Assembly: GCA_004144345.1 (NCBI GenBank)
Contig: SEEL01000010.1
Coordinates: 41,718-105,717 of the forward strand
Length of the DNA: 64,000 bases
Source: Hyphomicrobiales bacterium
GTDB lineage: Bacteria; Pseudomonadota; Alphaproteobacteria; Rhizobiales; Devosiaceae
Reading direction: 5' to 3'
Positions 43,187-52,067 of this stretch are shown here, piece by piece. The position numbers and the translations under genes were made by a program. How positions within the stretch are numbered: the stretch's first letter is position 1; each line of letters starts with the position of its first letter. The notes beneath the pieces were generated by a model. That model had not been told where the DNA came from, searched no databases, and saw nothing but the letters and a program-made list of their open reading frames with translations.

Positions 43187-45466
43187 CTAGATTTTGGCGG
43201 GCGGCGCCGGGCGGAAGTAATTGCCATAGGCACCCATGTAGCGCTCGGCCTCGCCCATCTCGCTGTAGCGCGAGAGCTTTGGCAAATTCACCTTGTTGAG
43301 CACGGCGCCGATGACGCTGGCCTCGATCTGGGCGTCCTGCTCGAGCGTCGTGCGCACCAGGCGGCGCGGCGTGCGGCCCCATTCCACCACCAGCATCACG
43401 CCATCGGTATAGGGGATGATCGAGCGCGCATCGACGATCGGCCCGAGTGGCGGCAGGTCGACGATGACGAAGTCGAACTCATCGCGCGCCTCGCGCAGCA
43501 GTTCCGCCAGCTGGCTCGACACCAGCCCATCGGTACCGGCGCGCGGCGCCGTCGTCACCGCCGGCAGCACCGACAGGCTGCTGCCCTCGGCGCGATGCAG
43601 CATGTTGCGCCACGGCATGCCGTTGAGCGCTTCGACCAGCCCGCTCACCGCATAGGGCGCGGCGATGCGGCTCGTCGCGGGATGCCGCAGGTCGCCGTCG
43701 ATCAAGAGGACCTGCTGGCCGGTCAGCGACATCAGTTCGGCGAGCGCGATCGCATAGGTCGTCTTGCCCTCGCCGGGCAGGATCGACGAAATGCCGATCA
43801 CCACGCCGCGGCCGTGATGCCGCTGTGCCTGGATAAGCATTTTTCCTGTCTTCAGCGTTTCGACGAAAGTGGCCACGGCAAAATCCGGGCTCGCCTCGAT
43901 CATATGCTTGCGCAAAGTCTGGTGCAGTTGATCCTCGGGCAGGGTCGCACCCAGCTTGATGCCGCGTCCGCGCCGCAGGCGCAGATCCGGCAGATAACCG
44001 GCGAAGCGGACGCCGAGGTCGCGGGTAACCTGGCTGCCCAGCCGGAACGAGCGTTCGCGCAATTCATTGATCGCGCCGAAGCAGAGGCCGAGGAAGGCGC
44101 CGAACAGCGTCGCGCCGACCAGCGTGAAGGTCGAGCGCGGGCTGATGGCGCCACCGGGCACGGTCGGCGCGGTAATCAGCCGGGCCGAGGTGATCGGGAA
44201 GGATTGCCGGCGGATCGCTTCCTCATAGGAGGTGAGGAAGGAATTATAGAGCGTTTCCAGCGCCGAGGCCTTCTGCGCGAGCTGCGCCAGTTCCACCTGC
44301 GACTGCGTGGTGAGTGCCGAGCGCTCGCCTTCGCTCTGCACATCGGCGCGCAATTGCGTCTCGCGGCCCTCGGCGACGCGCAGCGCATTGGCGTAGCGCT
44401 CGCCGAGCTGCTGCAGCTGGGTGAAGATGGCGCTGCTCTTTTCGTCGAGCTGGCGCTGCAACACCGCGATCTGCGGATGGTCGGCGCCGAACGTAGCCGT
44501 CACTTCGACGATGCGGCGGTCGATGGCCGAATAGTCATTGAGCAGTGCGGCCGTCGTCGGGTCGGCATCGCCGGTGAGCAGCACCGAGGCATTGGCGCCG
44601 GCGGCGGCCGGACCTTCGGCCACGGCGCGCTGCACCTGTTCGTTGAGCGCCCGGGCGCGGGCGGTCTCCGATTGCGCCACGACCAGTTGCGCGGTCAGGC
44701 CGTCGAGCCGCTGCTGGAACAGGCGCTGGTCCTGCGCCACCGAATGGCCGCTCGACAGGCGGAAGGCCTCGACGGCATCCGACGCCTGGCGGCGGCTGGC
44801 GCTCAATTGCACCAGCTGGTCCTGCAGCCAGCTCGTCGCCTGCGAGGCGATATCGCCATTGAGCTGCTCGCGGGTGAACGCCTGCGCATAGGCAGAGGCG
44901 ATGCGCTGCGCCAGTTCGGGCGAATGCGACATGTAGCCGACGCTGAGCACGGAGCTGCGGCCGACACGCCCGACGACGAGCCCGCCCTTCAGATATTCGG
45001 TCGCGTCCTCGACGGAGATTTCCGTCAGCTGCCGCCGCTCGCCGCCACCGAAAGGCCCGAGCACGATCTGCCGCAGCCGGCCCGTGAAGGAGGGCGGCGG
45101 GTTGAGGAAGGTGACGTCGGTATTGAGCCCCTCGGCTTCCACCACGGAGCGGGCGACGCGGCTCGAACGCAGCAATTCGCTCTGGTTGGAAAGCTCGGAC
45201 TCGATCGTCGCGACGCTGGTCTGGTTCATCACATCGCTGACCATGCCCTGGACGTTCTGGTCGATCAGGATGGCGCCTTCAGAGTAATAGAGACGCGGCG
45301 CGAGGCTCAGATAGACCACGCCCAGCATCAGGCCGATGCCGATGCAGATCGCGAAGATGCGCCATTGCCGGAGCAGGGCGCTGAGCAGGCGGTCGAGATC
45401 GAGGAACCGGACATCGCGGCCGGGCACGCGCTCGGCGAGTCCCTGCGACTGACTTTTCTCAAGCAT
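43187..45466 (-). CDS. exoP: Polysaccharide co-polymerase tyrosine autokinase, ExoP/Wzc-like
   Basis: A 759-residue inner-membrane protein controlling chain length. The N-terminal Wzz domain has a first membrane helix (IFAICIGIGLMLGVVYLSL) and a periplasmic coiled coil (about 190-410). A second helix (TFTLVGATLFGAFLGLCFG) follows. The cytoplasmic BY-kinase has Walker A PGEGKTT, Walker A' LLIDGDLRHP and Walker B FVIVDLPPLG. A tyrosine cluster ends the protein (YSEMGEAERYMGAYGNYFR). The ATG at 45466 overlaps the preceding glycosyltransferase gene by eight bases. Phosphorylation state would set polymer length. Confidence 0.94.
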   Translation of the reverse strand: MLEKSQSQGLAERVPGRDVRFLDLDRLLSALLRQWRIFAICIGIGLMLGVVYLSLAPRLYYSEGAILIDQNVQGMVSDVMNQTSVATIESELSNQSELLRSSRVARSVVEAEGLNTDVTFLNPPPSFTGRLRQIVLGPFGGGERRQLTEISVEDATEYLKGGLVVGRVGRSSVLSVGYMSHSPELAQRIASAYAQAFTREQLNGDIASQATSWLQDQLVQLSASRRQASDAVEAFRLSSGHSVAQDQRLFQQRLDGLTAQLVVAQSETARARALNEQVQRAVAEGPAAAGANASVLLTGDADPTTAALLNDYSAIDRRIVEVTATFGADHPQIAVLQRQLDEKSSAIFTQLQQLGERYANALRVAEGRETQLRADVQSEGERSALTTQSQVELAQLAQKASALETLYNSFLTSYEEAIRRQSFPITSARLITAPTVPGGAISPRSTFTLVGATLFGAFLGLCFGAINELRERSFRLGSQVTRDLGVRFAGYLPDLRLRRGRGIKLGATLPEDQLHQTLRKHMIEASPDFAVATFVETLKTGKMLIQAQRHHGRGVVIGISSILPGEGKTTYAIALAELMSLTGQQVLLIDGDLRHPATSRIAAPYAVSGLVEALNGMPWRNMLHRAEGSSLSVLPAVTTAPRAGTDGLVSSQLAELLREARDEFDFVIVDLPPLGPIVDARSIIPYTDGVMLVVEWGRTPRRLVRTTLEQDAQIEASVIGAVLNKVNLPKLSRYSEMGEAERYMGAYGNYFRPAPPAKI

Positions 45467-46412
45467 CCGATGCCTCCGCTCTGGCGTGGTCGAGGTGATT
45501 GTTGTTGGGGTCTCTGCCGCCATAGATCGCGGCCTGGCGCGTGCCGGCGAGGCCGCCGAGCACGCCCAGATGCAGCGTCGCGCGCAGCAGATTGCGCCGC
45601 CACGCCACGGGCGAGGGCAGGGTCAGCGCTGTTATCGTGAGGCAGTAGGCGATCTTGGCGAGCGCGAGCGCGCCCGTTCGCGCGGCTTGCGCCGGACGGC
45701 CACGCCGCGCCTGCGCGCCATGCGTCTGTCCGGCCCGCAGCCGCCTTTGCAGCAGCCAGCCGAAACTGGCGCGCCCCGCCGGCACGGGCTCGCGCACCAA
45801 GGCATCGGGCGCAAAGACAAGACGGCCGCCCCGTTCATAGAGCCGGGTGAAATAGTCGGTGTCCTCGCCGCCGCTGGTGCCGAGGCCGATGTCGAAGCGC
45901 AACGGCCGCGACAGCTCGCTGCGCCGGATCAGCACGTTGCAGGTGTAGCCGGTGAGGATCTCGCCCTTCACAATCACCGGGAGGGTCGAGTGAAAGTCGC
46001 CGCGCCGCATCCAGTCCGGTGTCGACGGATCGTAGACGGCCTCGACCGGCCCGAGCACGGCATCGGCGCCCGTTCGCAGCGCCTCGGCGTAGAGCGCCAG
46101 CAGCCAGGTCGGGGTCACGGTCTCGTCGTCATCAACGAAGGCAATGAACTCGGCATCGGCGGCATCGAGGCACGCATTTCGCGCGACCGAGATGTTGCGC
46201 GCCGGTCCATGAACATAGTGCACGGCGAAAGGGAGGGCCGGCCGCAGCGCATCGACCAGCGCAGCCGCCGACGGCGTGTCATCATTGTCGGCAATGACGA
46301 TCCTGACGGTCAGCCCGTCCACCTCCAGCGCGGCGAGCGATTTCAGGGTCTCGGCCAGATAGGGCCGGCGGAAGGTGCAGACGCACACATCGAGGCGCGC
46401 GATGGCCGTCAA
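45459..46412 (-). CDS. exoM: Succinoglycan-type glucosyltransferase, ExoM-like
   Basis: A 317-residue GT2 enzyme very like ExoM. It has LDVCVCTFRRPYLAETLKSL, IADNDDTPSAAALVDALRP, ARNACLDAADAEFIAFVDDD, WMRRGDFHSTLPVIVKGEI and GLGTSGGEDTDYF. ExoM adds a glucose to the lipid-linked intermediate. The start is TTG at 46412, overlapping the stop of the next upstream gene as TTGA. The longer frame adds an Arg-rich N-terminus without homology. The C-terminal LRAGQTHGAQARRG and membrane-like helix are retained. Confidence 0.9.
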   Translation of the reverse strand: MTAIARLDVCVCTFRRPYLAETLKSLAALEVDGLTVRIVIADNDDTPSAAALVDALRPALPFAVHYVHGPARNISVARNACLDAADAEFIAFVDDDETVTPTWLLALYAEALRTGADAVLGPVEAVYDPSTPDWMRRGDFHSTLPVIVKGEILTGYTCNVLIRRSELSRPLRFDIGLGTSGGEDTDYFTRLYERGGRLVFAPDALVREPVPAGRASFGWLLQRRLRAGQTHGAQARRGRPAQAARTGALALAKIAYCLTITALTLPSPVAWRRNLLRATLHLGVLGGLAGTRQAAIYGGRDPNNNHLDHARAEASDA

Positions 46413-47431
46413 TTGCTGGCCTGCCTTCGGCCGATGGTGCGGGCGAGTTGTGTCCAGAAACCCAGCGACCAGGCGAAATGCATGATCATCGCGGCGAGCC
46501 CGACCAGCGGCACGCCGCCAACCGGCACGCTCTGCACTTGCCGATGTTCCATTGCGGCGAGGCCGCCAAGCGCGAGGCAGAGCAGGGCCCAGCACAGCAG
46601 CGGCAGCGCCGCGCTCCAGTGGAACACCGAGAGCACCGCCAGCGCGGCGGCCGGCACCACGGCGAGCGGCGCCAGTTGCCGGATGCGCGGCATGGCGCGA
46701 TGCTTGAGCACATTGCGGGCGCGCCCGCGGCCATAGTTCAGATATTGGCGGAACAGCGCCGCCGGGCTCGATCGCGGGTAGTACGCCATGTGCGTGCCGG
46801 CCGTCAGCCAGATGTGATAGCCCGCCTGGCGCAGCCGGAAGTCCAGCTCGGCATCTTCATTGGCGCGGAACGTCTCGTCATAGCCGCCGATCTGTTCGAA
46901 GGCGGCAATCGACATCAGCGCATGGTGGCCGTGCTCGACCCATTTGCCGCCATTGCCAGTGCGGTGCGAGGCGCCACCGGTGCCGACCATGGAGTTCTGC
47001 GCCGTGGCCACGGCGCTCTGGAACAGGCCGAAGCCGACGGTCTTCATCGGCACGACGACGGAATCGGCGCCCATCGTCTCGGCTTCGCGCAGCAGCGCCC
47101 GGCAATAATCCCGCGGGTAGCCGCCATGCGCGTCGATGCGGATGACATATCGGCGCCCGGCGCCCAGTTCGCGCACCGCGAGGTTCATCGCCGCGCTCTG
47201 CAGCCGGCGCGGATTGTGGAGCAGCGACACGATCTCATGCCGCTCGGCATAGCCGGCGGCAATCGCTGCCGTGCTGTCGGTGCTGCCGCCATCGACGACG
47301 ACGATATGGCCGCCCAGCAGGCGGGCCTCGGTCATCAGCAGTTCGAGCAGCGGGCCGATATTGCGCGCTTCGTTGAGCGTCGGGATGACGATCAGCGGAC
47401 CGGTACGGGTCGGCGGCGCGGCATCATTCAT
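46409..47431 (-). CDS. exoA: Succinoglycan-type glucosyltransferase, ExoA-like
   Basis: A 340-residue GT2 enzyme with C-terminal membrane helices. It has PLIVIPTLNEARNIGPLLEL, VVDGGSTDSTAAIAAG, IRIDAHGGYPRDYC, GNGGKWVEHGHHALMSI and FRANEDAELDFRLRQAGYHI. The latter blocks are strongly ExoA-like. Three hydrophobic segments follow from about 250. ExoA adds the first beta-1,3 glucose in the Sinorhizobium pathway. The ATG at 47431 overlaps the ExoL-like stop (ATGA). Confidence 0.9.
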   Translation of the reverse strand: MNDAAPPTRTGPLIVIPTLNEARNIGPLLELLMTEARLLGGHIVVVDGGSTDSTAAIAAGYAERHEIVSLLHNPRRLQSAAMNLAVRELGAGRRYVIRIDAHGGYPRDYCRALLREAETMGADSVVVPMKTVGFGLFQSAVATAQNSMVGTGGASHRTGNGGKWVEHGHHALMSIAAFEQIGGYDETFRANEDAELDFRLRQAGYHIWLTAGTHMAYYPRSSPAALFRQYLNYGRGRARNVLKHRAMPRIRQLAPLAVVPAAALAVLSVFHWSAALPLLCWALLCLALGGLAAMEHRQVQSVPVGGVPLVGLAAMIMHFAWSLGFWTQLARTIGRRQASN

Positions 47432-48591
47432 GCGGCCAGCTTCCGTTCCGCTGGCGGGGCCATGGCGTATTCGGCGAGCCGGGCGACGAGGTCGCGGCAA
47501 TCGCTCTGGCTGTGGGCAAACAGGCTTGCCGGCTTGGCGGCGACGTCGCCCGCCAGCCGCGCGATCTTCTCCGGGCTCAGCACGCCGAGCCGGCCGATCA
47601 GCGTCTCGACCTCGATATCGGGCACGACCACGCCGATGCCATTGGCGATCAGCATGTCGGCGGTCGCCGTGCCCCGCAGCGCCACCGGCACCGCGCCATG
47701 CAGCGAGCCCTCATAGATGCGGTTGGGCAGCAGCCAGGCGGAGTTCTGCCCGGCCTCGAAATAATCGATGGCCCAGGCAAGGTGCACGTCCGAATAGATC
47801 GCCGCCAGATCCTCGGGGTTGCGATAGGCCCCCTCGAAGCTGAGATAGGGCTCGCCGGCGACGAAGCCGTGGAAATCGTCGAAGGCGCTGAGCGCCGGGC
47901 GTCCGCGCAGCACGATCTCCACCCGGCCATCCATGGCGCGCGAGAATGCCGCCAGCGCCTGCAGCGAGCGGTTGCAGCGCAGCGCGCCGAACCAGCCGAT
48001 GCGCAGCGTCTCCATACTATTGCTGCCGTGCAGGGCAGGGTTGGTGCCGCGACCGGCGCTCGGCCCGTGCACCTTGTTCTCGATCAGCAGCGAGGGCAGG
48101 CGGGCCTGCTCATAGGCCTCGAAATACTGATGGAGGAAAGCCGGCGAGCTGGTCAGCAGCACGCGCGCATCCTGCACCAGCCGCCGTTCGACGCCGCGTA
48201 GCAGGCGGCCGATGACATCCTCGCGCAGCAGCAGCCGATGGATGTCGAGGCACTCATAGGCAATGGCGGGCTTGCCCTGCCACACGCCGCGCAGGCGCTG
48301 GGCGAGGAACAGCATTTCGAGATTGCGGGCGATGATGATGTCGGGCGCCGGACGGTTCCGGAACCGCGCCGCGAGACCACCGGTGGCGCGGCCGATGGCC
48401 ATCAGCCGCTGCAGGAATTTCGCGTCGAACGTCGTCCCGAGTTCGGTGACCACGATGTCTTCGGGCAGATTGTCCTGGCCGCGGCGGAAGCCGGCAAGCG
48501 CTACATCGGCCCCGCCGTCGCGCAGCATGGCAATGCGGCGGGCCACTGCCGGGTCGGCAATGTCGTGCACAAGATACAGTACGTTGAGCAA
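47428..48591 (-). CDS. exoL: Glycosyltransferase, ExoL-like
   Basis: A 387-residue GT-B-fold glycosyltransferase of the ExoL type. It starts LNVLYLVHDIADPAVARRIA and contains IIARNLEMLFLAQRL, LLTSSPAFLHQYFE, IGWFGALRCNRSL and the donor-site NRIYEGSLHGAVPVALRGTAT. TTG at 48591 is taken as start because GGGAGG (48597-48602) lies five bases ahead and the protein then begins exactly at the family N-terminus. Its promoter shares the 259-bp divergent interval with the ABC exporter. Confidence 0.87.
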   Translation of the reverse strand: MLNVLYLVHDIADPAVARRIAMLRDGGADVALAGFRRGQDNLPEDIVVTELGTTFDAKFLQRLMAIGRATGGLAARFRNRPAPDIIIARNLEMLFLAQRLRGVWQGKPAIAYECLDIHRLLLREDVIGRLLRGVERRLVQDARVLLTSSPAFLHQYFEAYEQARLPSLLIENKVHGPSAGRGTNPALHGSNSMETLRIGWFGALRCNRSLQALAAFSRAMDGRVEIVLRGRPALSAFDDFHGFVAGEPYLSFEGAYRNPEDLAAIYSDVHLAWAIDYFEAGQNSAWLLPNRIYEGSLHGAVPVALRGTATADMLIANGIGVVVPDIEVETLIGRLGVLSPEKIARLAGDVAAKPASLFAHSQSDCRDLVARLAEYAMAPPAERKLAA

Positions 48592-48850
48592 GTCCGCCTC
48601 CCGTGCTGTTGCGCATGCCGCGATGATCTCGGCCTCATGGGTCGAGGAGCGGGCAAGCAATGGCCTGTCGATAGGATCGACGGCACCGGGGAGGGTCAAT
48701 CGGCCGTGCCGCTTGTCAGGTCTGCGGGGCGCGCATGACTTCGCCAATAGTGCGCAAGACTGCCATTCCACGAATATCCGGCATGCAGCATTGGCGTAAG
48801 CCGGGGCGGGTGCCGAGCGCTAGTCTCAGGGCAGGCGAGGACAATTCATC

Positions 48851-50692
48851 ATGCCGGTTGCCTCCACCCCCCGCGCCAGCCGCTGGGCATCGCTGACGTC
48901 GTTGTTTGCCGCGTTCGGTTCGCTCGGGCCGTTCGCGCCCTTCATCTACAGGCACCGGCTCGAGCTGGCGGGCGCCCTCATCTTCCTTGTCGGCTCCACC
49001 GTCGCCACGCTCGCCATTCCGCTCGGTATCGGCCATTTCATTGATCGCGGCCTGCTCGAGCGCAGCCTCGAAGGCTTCGGCCAGTCGGCCGGCTTCGTCC
49101 TCATTGCGGCGGCCCTCGCGGCCATTGCCAGCGGGCTGCGCTTCTATCTCGTCAGCCGGCTCGGCGAACTTATCATCCGCGACCTCCGCCAGGCGGTCTT
49201 CGCCAAGCTGATCTCGCTCGATGTCGCCTTCTATGACTCCCATCGCGTCGGCGAACTCACCGCACGCCTCACCAGCGACGCGGCGGCCGTGCGCGGCATC
49301 GTCGCGACGGTCGTGACGCAGGCGGTGCGCGCCGGCATCACCATTACCGGCGCCCTCGTCATGATGGCGGTGATGAGCCTGCCGCTCACCCTCGCGGTCG
49401 TCGCCGCCGGGCCCGTGGTGCTTCTCCCCATCATCATTGTCGCCCGGCGCCTGCGCCACATGGCGCGGCAGGCGCAGGACGCCAATGCCGAACTCTCGGC
49501 CATGGCGACCGAAGTGCTGGGCGCCAACCGCACCGTCAAATCCTTCGTCCAGGAGGACGCGCAGCTCCAACGCTACGCCGCCAGGAGCGATGACAATTTC
49601 CGCGCCGAGACCAGCAAGCTCGGCACCCGTGCCATCATCGTCACCGCCATCACCTTCATTTCCGCCGCCGCCATGGTCGGGCTGGTGCTGCTGGGCTCGA
49701 CCGAAGTGCTGGCGGGGCGGCTGAGCCCGGGGCAACTGACGCAGTTCCTCGTCTATGCCTTCATCGCCGCGGGCTCGCTCACCGGCCTCTCCGAGATCGT
49801 CGGCTCGCTCAATACGCTCAGCGGCGCCACCGAGCGCCTGTCGGAACTCTTCGCGCTAAAGCCCGCCATCGCCGCGACGGGCGAGGAGACGCCGCTCCGG
49901 GCGCCGGTCACCCGGATCGCCTTCGATCGCGTCGTCTTCGCCTACCATCCGGACGACGCGCCCGCTCTCAACCGGCTCAGCTTTTCGCTGCGCGCCGGGC
50001 AGACCCTGGCGCTGGTTGGCCCCTCGGGCGCCGGCAAATCGACCATCTTCTCGCTGCTGCAGCGCTTCTACGATCCGACCGCAGGCAGCATCACCATCAA
50101 CAATGTCGACATTCGCAGCCTCGATCCCCGCGAACTGCGCGGGCTGATCGCCGCGGTCGAGCAGGAACCGACCGTCTTTGCCGGCACCATCCGCGACAAT
50201 CTGCGCTTCGGCCGGGTCGGCGCCAGCGACGCCGATATCCGGCGGGCGGCCGATCTCGCCCTGATCAGCGAATTCGCCGACAGCCTGCCGCGCGGCCTCG
50301 ATACGATTGTGGGCGAGCGGGGTGTCCGGCTCTCCGGCGGCCAGAAGCAGCGCCTCGCCATCGGCCGCGCCTTGCTCAAGGAGGCGCCGATCCTGCTGCT
50401 CGACGAGGCGACCAGCGCCCTCGACACCGCCAATGAGCGGCTGCTGCAGGCGGCGCTGGCGCAATTGCGCAAGAACAGCACCACGCTGGTCATCGCCCAC
50501 CGGCTCTCGACCATCCAGTCGGCCGACAAGATCATCGTCGTCGAAAAGGGCCGAATCGTCGAACGCGGCAAGCACGACACGCTGCTCGCCTATCGCGGTC
50601 ATTACGAGAAACTGGTCCGCATGCAGTTCTCGCCCACCGACCTGCCGCTGCACGGCCCGGCAAAGCCCCGCGACCCGGCGCTTCTGTCCTGA
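48851..50692 (+). CDS. exsA: ExsA/MsbA-like ABC exporter (fused permease-ATPase)
   Basis: A 613-residue half transporter. Six membrane helices lie within residues 25-330, followed by an ATPase domain. That domain has Walker A GPSGAGKST, Q-loop EQEPTVFAGTIRDNL, signature RLSGGQKQR, Walker B ILLLDEATSALD and His in IAHRLST. It would act as a homodimer in the inner membrane, exporting lipid or polysaccharide-linked substrates. Sinorhizobium ExsA sits beside the exo genes in the same way, so I use that symbol with moderate certainty. It belongs to the same broad exporter class as lasso D proteins, so lasso export is a possible alternative role. Confidence 0.85.
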   Translation: MPVASTPRASRWASLTSLFAAFGSLGPFAPFIYRHRLELAGALIFLVGSTVATLAIPLGIGHFIDRGLLERSLEGFGQSAGFVLIAAALAAIASGLRFYLVSRLGELIIRDLRQAVFAKLISLDVAFYDSHRVGELTARLTSDAAAVRGIVATVVTQAVRAGITITGALVMMAVMSLPLTLAVVAAGPVVLLPIIIVARRLRHMARQAQDANAELSAMATEVLGANRTVKSFVQEDAQLQRYAARSDDNFRAETSKLGTRAIIVTAITFISAAAMVGLVLLGSTEVLAGRLSPGQLTQFLVYAFIAAGSLTGLSEIVGSLNTLSGATERLSELFALKPAIAATGEETPLRAPVTRIAFDRVVFAYHPDDAPALNRLSFSLRAGQTLALVGPSGAGKSTIFSLLQRFYDPTAGSITINNVDIRSLDPRELRGLIAAVEQEPTVFAGTIRDNLRFGRVGASDADIRRAADLALISEFADSLPRGLDTIVGERGVRLSGGQKQRLAIGRALLKEAPILLLDEATSALDTANERLLQAALAQLRKNSTTLVIAHRLSTIQSADKIIVVEKGRIVERGKHDTLLAYRGHYEKLVRMQFSPTDLPLHGPAKPRDPALLS

Positions 50693-50706
50693 GCACAGGC
50701 GTGCGG

Positions 50707-50727
50707 ACAGGCCCTTTCGGGGCCTGT
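50707..50727. terminator. Hairpin between exsA-like gene and tRNA-Glu
   Basis: A perfect 8-bp stem ACAGGCCC/GGGCCTGT with a five-base loop lies 15 bases past the exporter stop and 30 bases past the tRNA end on the other strand. It is followed by AAAT but not by a T-run, so termination is probable rather than certain. Confidence 0.55.
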
Positions 50728-50756
50728 AAATCGCGCAAATATCAGGGAAAAACTGC

Positions 50757-50831
50757 TGGTACGCCCTAGGGGAGTCGAACCCCTCTCTGCACCGTGAAAG
50801 GGTGCCGTCCTAACCGATAGACGAAGGGCGC
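50757..50831 (-). tRNA. tRNA-Glu (anticodon UUC)
   Basis: A 75-nt cloverleaf including the encoded CCA (50757-50759). The anticodon stem GCACC/GGTGC encloses CUUUCAC, giving UUC. The acceptor stem has a G-U pair at 1-72, as in the other tRNA-Glu of this window. T-arm GGTTCGACTCC is regular. Confidence 0.95.
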
Positions 50832-50903
50832 CTCCGGCAGTGCGGCGTCTATAAAGTCCCCAACCGGCGGGTGCAAGCCTCTAATTCGCCTTCCGGTCGC
50901 TTG

Positions 50904-51350
50904 TCAGCATCCCGAGAAGGTGACGGGGCGATTCCAGCCGCGCGGACGGTCGCGCACATCGATATGGATGAACTGGCGGCCGGGGTAGCAACCAAGCCCG
51001 CCCACGAGGCCTTCGCGGTAGGCCACGGCGATCAGGCTGCGCTTGCTGACGCCCGGAATGAAGATGTCCGCGGCCATGCATTTGGTGTGGTAGCTGCCAT
51101 CGGCGCCGCCCACATCGGCATTGTGGAACGGGTTGCGATAGCCGGAACTGACGACGACCTTGCGGCCGAATCGGCCCTCGATCGCGGCGATGGCGAAGCG
51201 CAGCTTCGGCGCGAGGCAGAAGGTATCCACTTCGCTGTTGGCGACATAGGTGCCGAAATTCTGCTTATAGGGGGCGTAGAGGTCCCGCGGGGCAATGGCG
51301 CAGCCGGAAAGCAGGGCGACGCATGCCAGCGCAACGAGGATAAGCCGCAT
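50904..51350 (-). CDS. M15-family D-Ala-D-Ala carboxypeptidase-like lipoprotein
   Basis: A 148-residue lipoprotein. The signal peptide ends in a lipobox (LLSGC), so it is lipid-anchored. The mature part is a Peptidase_M15_3 (DUF882-like) domain, with VVVSSGYRNPFHNADVGGAD, SYHTKCMAADIFIPG and FIHIDVRDRPRGW. His and Asp zinc ligands are present in SYH, AAD and HID. It probably trims peptidoglycan cross-links. It is a solitary gene downstream of tRNA-Glu. Confidence 0.87.
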   Translation of the reverse strand: MRLILVALACVALLSGCAIAPRDLYAPYKQNFGTYVANSEVDTFCLAPKLRFAIAAIEGRFGRKVVVSSGYRNPFHNADVGGADGSYHTKCMAADIFIPGVSKRSLIAVAYREGLVGGLGCYPGRQFIHIDVRDRPRGWNRPVTFSGC

Positions 51351-51449
51351 CGGGGCGCTCCGAGAATTTGACTCGAAAGCTAGCCAATCGCGGTGAATTG
51401 CGGCCTAAGCCGCGTGGTTAAGGAAGTCCTGCGCGGCGCCGGGCGGCTG

Positions 51450-51866
51450 CTACCACTTGCCGGTGTTGGCCATCGACAGCCACGGCTCTTTGGGCTCAAG
51501 CGTGCCGTCCTGGATCAACTCCACCGAGATGCCGTCGGGCGAGCGCACGAACGCCATGCGGCCATCGCGCGGCGGCCGGTTGATGGTGATGCCCATGTCC
51601 ATCAGATGCTGGCACAGCGCGTAAATGTCGTCGGTGCGATAGGCGAGGTGGCCGAAATTGCGGCCGCCCGTATAGACCTCGGGGTCCCAGTTGAAGGTGA
51701 GTTCCACCTGCGCGTCCTCGTCGCCGGGCGCGGCGAGAAACACCAGCGTGAAGCGGCCCGCTTCATTCTCGTTGCGGCGCACTTCCTTGAGGCCAAGTCC
51801 ATCGCAATAGAAGCGCTTGCTGGCTTCGATGTCGGTGACGCGAACCATGGTGTGGAGGTACTTCAT
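51450..51866 (-). CDS. gloA: Lactoylglutathione lyase (glyoxalase I), VOC family
   Basis: A 138-residue VOC metalloenzyme that isomerises the methylglyoxal-glutathione adduct. Metal ligands are in HTMVRVTD (His5), QVELTF (Glu), FGHLAYR (His) and ISVELIQ (Glu). RFYCDGLGLKEVRRNENEAG is typical of GloA. The ATG at 51866 has GAAGGAAG eight bases upstream; the longer frame adds Cys/Ser-rich residues from the neighbouring intergenic region. A cold-shock gene lies divergently upstream. Confidence 0.9.
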   Translation of the reverse strand: MKYLHTMVRVTDIEASKRFYCDGLGLKEVRRNENEAGRFTLVFLAAPGDEDAQVELTFNWDPEVYTGGRNFGHLAYRTDDIYALCQHLMDMGITINRPPRDGRMAFVRSPDGISVELIQDGTLEPKEPWLSMANTGKW

Positions 51867-52067
51867 CGCGCGGCTTCCTTCGGGTTCGTTGCAAAGGTCA
51901 GCGGACGACATTGCGCCATCGCTGCAACACTGTTGTGAATTGGCACGCGGGGTGCCCACGAAATTCGAAAGCACTCCTTAACTTTTGAATCTGAATCGGC
52001 CAAGGTGAGTCCATTCACTGCGTACCCGGGTTTGCGACCGGGCAATGTTCGAAGAGGCGTTGGGGGC

